Part shown: positions 27,710-34,646 of the stretch, piece after piece
Position numbering within the stretch: position 1 is the first letter of the stretch
Layout: each line of letters begins with the position of its first letter
Assembly: GCF_003254705.1 (NCBI RefSeq)
Contig: NZ_QFYR01000002.1
Coordinates: forward strand, 62,001-126,000
DNA: 64,000 bases
Origin: Phenylobacterium deserti
GTDB taxonomy: Bacteria > Pseudomonadota > Alphaproteobacteria > Caulobacterales > Caulobacteraceae
Reading direction: 5' to 3'
The notes under the pieces: model-generated
What the model was told of the DNA's origin: nothing
Seen by the model: only the letters and a program-made list of their open reading frames with translations
Database searches by the model: none
Position numbers and translations under genes: made by a program

Positions 27710-28875
27710 AGCCGGCGCTTCAGGTCGTAGACTTCCGAGCCGGCTAGCAGGAAGGCGCCCACGCCGAACAGCTGGGTGTCGTCCGGCAGGACGTGGTCGG
27801 GCGCTTCCCCGACCTGCTGCACCCAACCCAGGCGGCCGTCCGGACGGACGGCGCGGGCGAGGGCGGCCCAGCCCCGCTCCACCGCGGGGCGGTAGCTGGC
27901 GTCCAGCAAACCGCTGTTCAGGCCGAAGGCCAGGCCATAGGTGAAAAAGCCCGTGCCGCTGGTCTCGGGCGTGGCGCCGGGGCCGCCTTCCAGCGAGACG
28001 GGCCAGTAGCCCTCCGAGCCCTGGAGCTGAATCACCCGGTCTGACATCTGCCGGAACTGCGCCTCATAGCGCGGCCGGGAGGGGTGGTTCTTGGGCAGGG
28101 ACTTCAGCATCGCCACGAGGCCTGCGTAGGACCAGCCGTTGCCGCGGCTCCAGAAGATCTTCTCGCCCTTGGGGCCCCGCTGCCCGATGAAGCGGCTGTC
28201 ACGGTAGTAGAGGTGCGAGGCCGGGTCGTAGAGCAGGGCGCTGACCGCCTGCCATTCGGCGTCGGCGTAGGCGAGGTACTTGGGATCGCCGGTGAGGCGG
28301 GTCATCTCGGCCCACAGCGGCGGGGCCATGAACAAGGCGTCGGACCAGCACCACCGATCTGAGCAAGCCGCGCCGGGCGAGCCGCCGGCGGCGAAATCCA
28401 GGGTGGTCCGGGGCGGCGCCGCCAAGACGCGGTCGAGACGGGCGCGCACCACCGGCAGAGCCTCCTTTTGGCCGGCGTTTTCGGCGGCCCAGAGCCAGGC
28501 GCGTCCGATGACGTGGTCATCGGCGTGGTAGGTGCGAGGGCCCAGGTCCCATCCCTCGGCTCGGCCTTTGGCCACAAGCGCCTCCCGAAAGCGGGGGTCA
28601 GGGGAGCGGGCGGCCAACTGAGCTAACCCGACGTAGAAGGCGCCCTGGATCCAGCCGCGGGGCTCTTCGGTGTGGTCGCGGAAGGTGCGGACGTAGCCGA
28701 AATCCGAGAGGTGGGCGATCTGCCAGGCGCCGACCCGCTCCATGGCCGTCAGCACGGTCGCAGCGTCAGCCTGGGCCCTTGCGGGCTGAGCCTGGGCGGG
28801 GGGTGAGGACAGAGGGGTCGTGATCGCAGCCGCCGCCAGCAGCAACGCCGCCCCACTCTTGCGCCAGCTCGCCAT
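27706..28875 (-). CDS. GH105 unsaturated uronyl hydrolase
   Basis: 389 aa, exported (signal peptide to about residue 30, A-Q-P-A-R-A-Q). Alpha6/alpha6 barrel typical of GH88/GH105: WIQGAFYVGLAQLA, YHADDHVIGRAWLW, catalytic Asp in WCWSDALFMAPPLWAEM, WSRGNGWSYAGLVAM and SGTGFFTYGLAFGLNSGLL. These enzymes remove the 4,5-unsaturated uronate left at the non-reducing end by polysaccharide lyases. Divergent from the DUF4861 gene (79-bp promoter region) and convergent with the GUS-like GH2: a local uronide-degradation module. Confidence 0.93.
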   Translation of the reverse strand: MASWRKSGAALLLAAAAITTPLSSPPAQAQPARAQADAATVLTAMERVGAWQIAHLSDFGYVRTFRDHTEEPRGWIQGAFYVGLAQLAARSPDPRFREALVAKGRAEGWDLGPRTYHADDHVIGRAWLWAAENAGQKEALPVVRARLDRVLAAPPRTTLDFAAGGSPGAACSDRWCWSDALFMAPPLWAEMTRLTGDPKYLAYADAEWQAVSALLYDPASHLYYRDSRFIGQRGPKGEKIFWSRGNGWSYAGLVAMLKSLPKNHPSRPRYEAQFRQMSDRVIQLQGSEGYWPVSLEGGPGATPETSGTGFFTYGLAFGLNSGLLDASYRPAVERGWAALARAVRPDGRLGWVQQVGEAPDHVLPDDTQLFGVGAFLLAGSEVYDLKRRL

Positions 28876-28954
28876 GCCGTCCTCCCTGTGTGTTCGTTGG
28901 ACGCCAAGTCATGCTAAGCCGGCCAGGGCGGTCAAGCCGCCCGTGGGAGGGCTC

Positions 28955-30160
28955 ATGCTTCGACATCCTTCGGCGCTGGCGCTGGCCGCCTCTTTGCTCG
29001 TCGCGGGCGTGGCCCAGGCGCAGACGCAAGTCGACCTCGTCGCGGAAAACACCGAACCGGTGGCGCGTAAAGACGCCCTGATCGAGGCGCCGGCGAGCCT
29101 GCTGACGCGGGTGGATCGGCGGAACCTGGCGTGGACCGCAGCCGTCGATGGCCGGCCCGCGCCGGCGCAGGCGATCGACCGCAATGGGGACGGCTTCATC
29201 GAGGCGGTGGTGCTGGTGGCCGACTTCCGCCCCAACCAGCGCCGACGGATCACGCTGCGGCCAGGAGCCGCCGAGACGAGCTCCCGCGTGCAGGCGGTGC
29301 TGAACGTCCAGGCGGGCGCGACCAAGACAGGCGAGACCTTCCAGGGCGGGCGGTTCGAGCCGGCCGCGCGGCTGGACGTGCCGGCCGAGCACACTGTGCA
29401 TGACAACCTGATCGCCATGGAGGGGCCGGCCTGGGAGTCCGACAAGGTCGGCTATCGGCTCTATCTGGACGGGCGCAACGTCACGGATGTCTACGGCAAG
29501 AAGCAGCCTGAGCTGGTGCTGCACCGGATTGGGCTCGGCCAGGATGACTACCACGCCGAGGCGGCGTGGGGGATGGACGTGCTGAAGGTGGGCGAGGCGC
29601 TGGGCGTCGGCGGCCTGGGCGTGGTGCGGGGCGCCATGGCCGAGCAGATCGGCCAGGTTGATTCCATCAGCGCGGCGGTGGAAGCGAACGGGCCAGTGAT
29701 CGCCGCGGTCCGCGTGGACGACCGCGGCGTGCGCGTAGGCGATGGGCGGACGGACCTGACCGCGCGCTACGAGATCACCGCTGGCAGTCGGTTGACGTGG
29801 GTGCGCGCACGAGCGGGCGCCGACGCGCCGCTGGCCGCGGGACTGGTGAAGCATCCCGGCGTGACGGTGCTGCAGTCCGCCAGCGGGGGCGACTGGGCCT
29901 ACCTGGCCAGCTGGGGGCCGCAGGCGGAGAACCGGGACGATCTGGGCTTAGCGTTGTTCTACCGCGTGGACGAAGCCAAGCCCGCGGACGATGGACGCAG
30001 CCTCTATGTGCGGTTCGGCGAGCCGCAGAACGTCCGCTACGCCTTTGCGGCGGTTTGGACCAAGGATGGGGACATCCACGACCTCGCGGCGTTCCGCGCG
30101 GAACTCGACCGCACCCTGGCCGAGCTGGAGCATCCGATCCGCGTCGCGCCCCTGCGCTGA
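28955..30160 (+). CDS. DUF4861 family exported protein
   Basis: 401 aa from ATG 28955 (GGGAGG just upstream). Signal peptide HPSALALAASLLVAGVAQA. The rest is a beta-rich secreted domain with YRLYLDGRNVTDVYGKK, DDYHAEAAWGMDVLKVGEALGVGGLG and ARYEITAGSRLTWVRAR, as in DUF4861 proteins that accompany GH88/GH105 and lyases in uronate-polysaccharide utilisation loci. I infer a lyase, esterase or sugar-binding role in the same pathway; the catalytic chemistry cannot be read from sequence. Confidence 0.8.
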   Translation: MLRHPSALALAASLLVAGVAQAQTQVDLVAENTEPVARKDALIEAPASLLTRVDRRNLAWTAAVDGRPAPAQAIDRNGDGFIEAVVLVADFRPNQRRRITLRPGAAETSSRVQAVLNVQAGATKTGETFQGGRFEPAARLDVPAEHTVHDNLIAMEGPAWESDKVGYRLYLDGRNVTDVYGKKQPELVLHRIGLGQDDYHAEAAWGMDVLKVGEALGVGGLGVVRGAMAEQIGQVDSISAAVEANGPVIAAVRVDDRGVRVGDGRTDLTARYEITAGSRLTWVRARAGADAPLAAGLVKHPGVTVLQSASGGDWAYLASWGPQAENRDDLGLALFYRVDEAKPADDGRSLYVRFGEPQNVRYAFAAVWTKDGDIHDLAAFRAELDRTLAELEHPIRVAPLR

Positions 30161-30250
30161 AGGGAACGTTCCTGCAGGCCTGACCGTTGGACGCAGGTCC
30201 AAGGCCGCGCTTGCTGGCCGGGGCGTTTCCGCGCGCCAGGGGGTTTGCAC

Positions 30251-31204
30251 GTGTCCCAGTCCGACCGCACCGTTTCGGTGATCATCGCCGCCAAGAACGC
30301 CGGGCGGACCATCGCCCGCGCGGTGAGTTCGGCGCTGGCGCAGCCCGAAGCGGCGCAGGTGATCCTGATCGACGACGGCTCCAGCGATGACACGGTGGCG
30401 CGCGCCCAGGAGGCTGCGGCGGGGTCCGACCGCCTGCTGATACGCTCCATGGCGGTCAACGTCGGCCCCTCGGCGGCGCGCAACAAGGCGCTGGAGTCGG
30501 CCACATCGTCCTGGGTGTGCCCGTTGGACGGCGACGACTATTTCGAGGTCGGGCGCCTCGGAAAGCTGCTGGACCAGTCCGACGGATGCGACTTCGTCGC
30601 GGACGACATCTCGATGATCTACGCCGATCGGCCGGAAGAGCCGATGCGGCGGCTGATCGGAGAGCGTGAGCCGCTGCCGATGACGCTGAGCTTCGCCCGG
30701 TTCGCCGAGGGCAACATCAGCCAGCCGGGAATGCCCCGCCGCGAGCTGGGTTTCCTGAAGCCGATCATGCGCCGCAGCTTCATCGACGCCATGGGTCTGC
30801 GCTACGACGAGACGGTCCGGTTGGGCGAGGACTACGTGTTCTATGCCACCGCGCTGGCCAACGGAGCGGTGTTCAAGGTGCTGGAGCCTTGCGGCTATGT
30901 GGCGGTGGAGCGGAGCGACTCCTTGAGCGCCACGCACACCACCCGCGACCTGCAGGCGCTCCTGAAGGCCTGCACGAGCCTCGCGTCCGCAGAGCGGCTG
31001 TCGGAGGAAGACCGACGCGCGGCCCGGCGGCATCTGGCGCAGGTGCGGGCCAAGACCCGCCTGCGCGAAGTGCTCGATGCGCGGCGTGAAGGCGGCATCG
31101 TTCGAGGGCTGAAAGCCATCGTCGAGCGGGCTGCGGACGCCCCCTACATCGTCAGCCAGATCCTGGCCGACAAGCGCGCAGCGGCGGCCAAAGCGACGGC
31201 CTGA
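30251..31204 (+). CDS. Family 2 glycosyltransferase (GT-A, soluble)
   Basis: 317 aa. GTG start at 30251 behind CAGGGGGT; an upstream TTG at 30245 is too close to that site. GT-A domain: VSVIIAAKNAGRTIARAVSSAL, VILIDDGSSDDTVA, VGPSAARNKALE, VCPLDGDDYF (DxD), RYDETVRLGEDYVFYATAL. No TM helices; a C-terminal helical basic region follows. It precedes the carrier-protein cluster by 128 bp on the same strand and may supply the sugar acceptor in that pathway. Acceptor and donor are unknown. Confidence 0.88.
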   Translation: MSQSDRTVSVIIAAKNAGRTIARAVSSALAQPEAAQVILIDDGSSDDTVARAQEAAAGSDRLLIRSMAVNVGPSAARNKALESATSSWVCPLDGDDYFEVGRLGKLLDQSDGCDFVADDISMIYADRPEEPMRRLIGEREPLPMTLSFARFAEGNISQPGMPRRELGFLKPIMRRSFIDAMGLRYDETVRLGEDYVFYATALANGAVFKVLEPCGYVAVERSDSLSATHTTRDLQALLKACTSLASAERLSEEDRRAARRHLAQVRAKTRLREVLDARREGGIVRGLKAIVERAADAPYIVSQILADKRAAAAKATA

Positions 31205-31332
31205 CGCCGCCTTCAAGCTTTATGGTCAAGTTTTACGGAAGCTGTGCAACGGCTTCGCTTTGCCGACGTTAACGAGCTCGACTGTGAAATGTGGCGTCGG
31301 TGTGGCTTTCCGGCGCCCACGGGAGGGCGCTT

Positions 31333-31581
31333 ATGAACCAGCAAATCCACGACATCATCCTTGCGCACGCCGGTCTGCCGGCAGGTGTCGAGATCACCGA
31401 TGAGACCGACCTGTACCGGGCCGGCATGAAGTCGTTCGCTTCGGTCCAGCTGATGCTGGCGCTGGAAGAAGCTTTCGACATTGAGTTCCCGGAAGAGATG
31501 CTGAACCGGGCCACCTTCCGCAGCGCATCGGCTATCGAGCGCGCGGTCTCGCAAATCTCTTCCGCTACGTTAGTCGCATGA
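31333..31581 (+). CDS. Acyl/aminoacyl carrier protein
   Basis: 82 aa four-helix carrier protein. Phosphopantetheine site Ser34 in RAGMKSFASVQLML; acidic helix II (LALEEAFDIEFPEEML) as in carrier proteins. GGGAGGG precedes the ATG. The stop overlaps the dehydrogenase start (ATGA at 31578-31581). It resembles the carrier partners of SerRS-like amino acid:carrier-protein ligases, one of which is encoded two genes downstream, so it probably carries an aminoacyl thioester rather than a fatty acyl chain (inference). No phosphopantetheinyl transferase gene is in the window. Confidence 0.92.
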   Translation: MNQQIHDIILAHAGLPAGVEITDETDLYRAGMKSFASVQLMLALEEAFDIEFPEEMLNRATFRSASAIERAVSQISSATLVA

Positions 31582-32759
31582 AGCCGGCCGGCGCTGTCGC
31601 CGGTGCAAGCCTGGCCGAGCGGGTGCGGGCGGCTGCGGAGATCGCGGCTGAACACGCCGAAGCCGTAGACCGCGAGGGCCGCTTCCCGCATGAGGCGGTC
31701 GACGCCATGCGCGCTGGGCGCCTGCTGGCCCTGTCGGCGCCTGCCGAAGTGGGCGGCGAGGGTGCAAGCCTGGCCGACATCGCCGGCATCTGCACCACCC
31801 TGGGCGGGGCCTGCGCCTCGGCCGGCATGGTGTTCGCCATGCACCACATCAGCCTGGTCAACCTGCTGGACTGTGGGATGGAGAGCGCCTGGCATCGGGA
31901 GTTCCTGACCCGTGCGGCGAGCGAGCAACTGCTGTTCGCATCCTCCACCACCGAAGCCGGCGTCGGCGGCGACCTTCGCCAGTCGATCTGTGCTGTGGAA
32001 GCGGACGGCGAGCGGTTCAACCTGGCCAAGAACGCGCCGGTGATCTCCTACGGCGAGGAGGCGGACGCCATCTTCGCCACGGCCCGCCGCGATCCGGACG
32101 CGCCCTCGTCAGACCAGGTGCTTTGCGTCCTCCTGAAGGACCAAATGGAGATCGAGCGGGTCTCCACCTGGGACGCGCTGGGCATGCGGGGCACCTGCAG
32201 CCATGGCTTCCGCTACAAGGCCAACGCCCCGCAGGAGCAGATCCTGCCGCGGCCGTTCGCCGACATCGCCGCAGAGTCCATGGTGGCGGCCTCGCACCTG
32301 CTGTGGAGCAGCGTGTGGTGTGGCATCGCAAGCGACGCCCTGGCTAAGGCCCAGGCGTTCGTCACGGCCGAAGCGCGCAAGAACCCTGCCGTGACGCCGC
32401 CCGGCGCGCCCAAGCTCGCCGAGACCTACACGCGGCTGCGGTTGATCGAGGCGGCGATCCGCGACGGGCTCGCCCGCTGGGACGTCATGCGCGCCAACCC
32501 GGACGCGGGGCCCACCATGGGCTTCGCCTTGGCCATGAACGCGCTGAAGGTCTCTGTCTCCACCGAAGCCCTGCGCGTGGTGGACGAGGCGCTGATGATC
32601 TGCGGGCTGCAAGCCTACAAGAACTCCGGCCCCTACAGCCTGGGCCGGCACCTTCGCGACATCCATTCCGCCCGCCTGATGATCGGCAACGACCGCATCC
32701 TGGCCGGCGCCGGCCAACTGCTGCTCGTGCAGCGCACCGCCCAAACTCGGAGATCCTGA
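31578..32759 (+). CDS. Acyl-CoA dehydrogenase-like flavoprotein acting in the carrier-protein pathway
   Basis: 393 aa, acyl-CoA dehydrogenase fold. N-terminal helical domain ([20 protein letters not shown]), middle beta domain ([19 protein letters not shown]), C-terminal four-helix domain ending [20 protein letters not shown]. Related flavoproteins such as the prolyl-carrier dehydrogenases of pyrrole-antibiotic pathways oxidise aminoacyl thioesters. Coupled to the carrier gene by a 4-nt overlap and followed 1 nt later by the ligase, so aminoacyl-S-carrier is a likely substrate (inference). A fatty acid role is less likely in this context. Confidence 0.85.
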   Translation: MKPAGAVAGASLAERVRAAAEIAAEHAEAVDREGRFPHEAVDAMRAGRLLALSAPAEVGGEGASLADIAGICTTLGGACASAGMVFAMHHISLVNLLDCGMESAWHREFLTRAASEQLLFASSTTEAGVGGDLRQSICAVEADGERFNLAKNAPVISYGEEADAIFATARRDPDAPSSDQVLCVLLKDQMEIERVSTWDALGMRGTCSHGFRYKANAPQEQILPRPFADIAAESMVAASHLLWSSVWCGIASDALAKAQAFVTAEARKNPAVTPPGAPKLAETYTRLRLIEAAIRDGLARWDVMRANPDAGPTMGFALAMNALKVSVSTEALRVVDEALMICGLQAYKNSGPYSLGRHLRDIHSARLMIGNDRILAGAGQLLLVQRTAQTRRS

Positions 32760-32760
32760 C

Positions 32761-33666
32761 ATGGACGCCAGCGTCACCCTTCTGGATCAATTGATCGCCG
32801 AAGGCCTTCTGATCCGCACCGGCGTGGAAGGCCTCTACGGCCGCAGCGGCGTCTTCGAGGACGTGATCGTCCGCTTTGAGGCCTTGGTCAGCCGCGTCGG
32901 CGGCGCGGACGGGGCGGAGGTGATCCGCTTTCCGCCAGCCATGACCCGCCGGCAGCTCGAAACGTCCGGCTATATGAAGAGCTTCCCGCAGCTGGCCGGC
33001 ACGGTGCACAGCTTCTGCGGCGGCGACCATGACCACATGGACCTCTTGGCGACGCTCGACGAGGGCGGCGACTGGACCCAGAAGCAGGAAGCGACCGACA
33101 TCGCCCTGACGCCCGCCGCCTGTTACCCGCTCTATCCAATGGTGGCGGCTCAGGGGCCTCTGCCGCCGGGCGGGCGGCTGTTCGACGTTCAGTCCTATTG
33201 CTTCCGGCACGAGCCGAGCGCCGATCCGGCCCGCATGCAGCTGTTCCGGATGCGCGAGTACGTTCGCGCCGGCACCGCCGAGGAGGTGCAGGCCTTCCGC
33301 CAGCGCTGGATCGAGCGGGCGGAGGAGATGATCGCCTCGCTGGACCTGCCGTACGAAGTGGTGCCCGCCAACGATCCCTTCTTCGGCCGGGCCGGCCGCA
33401 TGATGAAGGTGAACCAGCGCGAGCAGGGGCTGAAGCTGGAGATGGTGATCCCCGTCGCCAACGCTCAGCCGACGGCTTGCCTGAGCTTCAACTACCACCA
33501 GGACCACTTCGCCCACACCTGGGGCGTGCGGCTGGCGGACGGCGGCCCGGCGCACACGTCGTGCGTGGGCTTCGGCCTGGAGCGCATCGCCCTGGCGCTG
33601 TTCCGCCACCATGGCCTCGACCCGGCGGCCTGGCCGGACAACGTGCGCCGCGTCCTCTGGGGCTGA
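32761..33666 (+). CDS. Amino acid:[carrier protein] ligase (SerRS-like class II synthetase homologue)
   Basis: 301 aa. Class II aminoacyl-tRNA-synthetase catalytic core without the tRNA-binding arm. Motif 2 region [10 protein letters not shown]...[11 protein letters not shown], motif 3 [12 protein letters not shown]. Likely zinc ligands Cys121 ([10 protein letters not shown]), Glu166 (RMREY) and Cys268 (HTSCVGFG), as in archaeal-type SerRS and the Bradyrhizobium ligase Bll0957. Such proteins activate Gly or Ala with ATP and load it on a carrier protein instead of tRNA. The carrier is encoded two genes upstream. In vivo function of the family is not established. Confidence 0.93.
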   Translation: MDASVTLLDQLIAEGLLIRTGVEGLYGRSGVFEDVIVRFEALVSRVGGADGAEVIRFPPAMTRRQLETSGYMKSFPQLAGTVHSFCGGDHDHMDLLATLDEGGDWTQKQEATDIALTPAACYPLYPMVAAQGPLPPGGRLFDVQSYCFRHEPSADPARMQLFRMREYVRAGTAEEVQAFRQRWIERAEEMIASLDLPYEVVPANDPFFGRAGRMMKVNQREQGLKLEMVIPVANAQPTACLSFNYHQDHFAHTWGVRLADGGPAHTSCVGFGLERIALALFRHHGLDPAAWPDNVRRVLWG

Positions 33667-33668
33667 CG

Positions 33669-34631
33669 GTGGACGCCTGCCTGCCTTGGTTGAACATCGA
33701 GGGCTTCCAGCCTCACGCGCTGCACGCCCCCGATCGCACCTGGGCCGAGACCAACTGCTACGTGGACCTCTGGATCGAGGTCCTGCATGCCCTCGGCCTG
33801 CCCGCGGAGGCGGCGCTGGGCTTTGCGGCGCGGCAGGACTTCGAAGGCGACCAGTTCAGCTTCACCAAGTTTCCGCTGGAGGATTTGGAGACGCTGTTCG
33901 GGCTGCGGGTGCAGGAACTGGCGATCTACGAGCCGGTGGAGCAGCACGCGCTGTTGCAGATGTTGCGAGGCCGGATGTGCCTTATCGAGGTGGACCCGTT
34001 CTGGCTGCCGGACACCGGCATCGCGGCCTACCGGACCACGCACGGCAAGACGACCATCGCGCCCAACCGCATCGACCTTGCGGGCAAGCGGATGGAGTAC
34101 TTCCACAACGCTGGCTACTTCGTCCTTGAGGGCGAGGATTTCGACGGCGTGTTCCCGGCCTCGACGCCCTATGGCGCGCCGTTCCGTCCCTACGTGGAGT
34201 TCACCACGCTGGAGCCCCTGCGGCTCCCGGCGGAGGAGCTGAGGGCGAGGGCGGCGACGCTGTTTGCAAGCCATTGGGCCAAGCGGCCGGCGCGCAATCC
34301 GATCCGCGCCTTCCAGATGGAAGCGCCGGCTAGGGCTGAGGCTCTGGCAGGACGGGGCGAGCAGGCGTTCCACGATTTCGCGTTCCACAACCTGCGGCTT
34401 CTGGGCGCCAACTTCGACCTGCTGGGCGCTGGGTTGACCTGGCTGTCCGACGGCGCCGACCCGCGCATTGCGGCGTGCGAGACCATTGCCGCCACGGCCA
34501 AGGGGGCGCAGTTCCAGTTGGCGCGAGCCGTGGCTCGGCGGCGCTTCGAAGGTTTCGCCCAGGCGCTGGATCCGGCCGCTGAGGCATGGGAGCGGCTGTT
34601 CGCCGCCGAGCCGATCCAGCACGCGGCCTGA
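33669..34631 (+). CDS. DUF1839 family protein, candidate aminoacyl transferase
   Basis: 320 aa, GTG start 2 nt after the ligase stop. Conserved-looking features: WAETNCYVDLWIEVLHALG (Cys30 at the head of a helix), CLIEVDPFWLPDTGIAAYR, T-T-H (His125), FHNAGYFVLEGEDFDGVF (His146). The arrangement of a helix-capping Cys, a V-D-x3-L-P-D segment and later His/Asp recalls C39-like cysteine proteins such as the BtrH acyltransferase, which moves an acyl group from a carrier protein to an amine. That comparison is mine. A C-terminal all-helical half (residues 180-320) follows. Confidence 0.85.
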   Translation: MDACLPWLNIEGFQPHALHAPDRTWAETNCYVDLWIEVLHALGLPAEAALGFAARQDFEGDQFSFTKFPLEDLETLFGLRVQELAIYEPVEQHALLQMLRGRMCLIEVDPFWLPDTGIAAYRTTHGKTTIAPNRIDLAGKRMEYFHNAGYFVLEGEDFDGVFPASTPYGAPFRPYVEFTTLEPLRLPAEELRARAATLFASHWAKRPARNPIRAFQMEAPARAEALAGRGEQAFHDFAFHNLRLLGANFDLLGAGLTWLSDGADPRIAACETIAATAKGAQFQLARAVARRRFEGFAQALDPAAEAWERLFAAEPIQHAA

Positions 34632-34646
34632 CGAGGCCCACGGGGG

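Noticed and set aside
28766..29854. 362-aa minus-strand frame opposite DUF4861
   Set aside because: Shadow frame; DUF4861 has signal peptide, ribosome site and family motifs.
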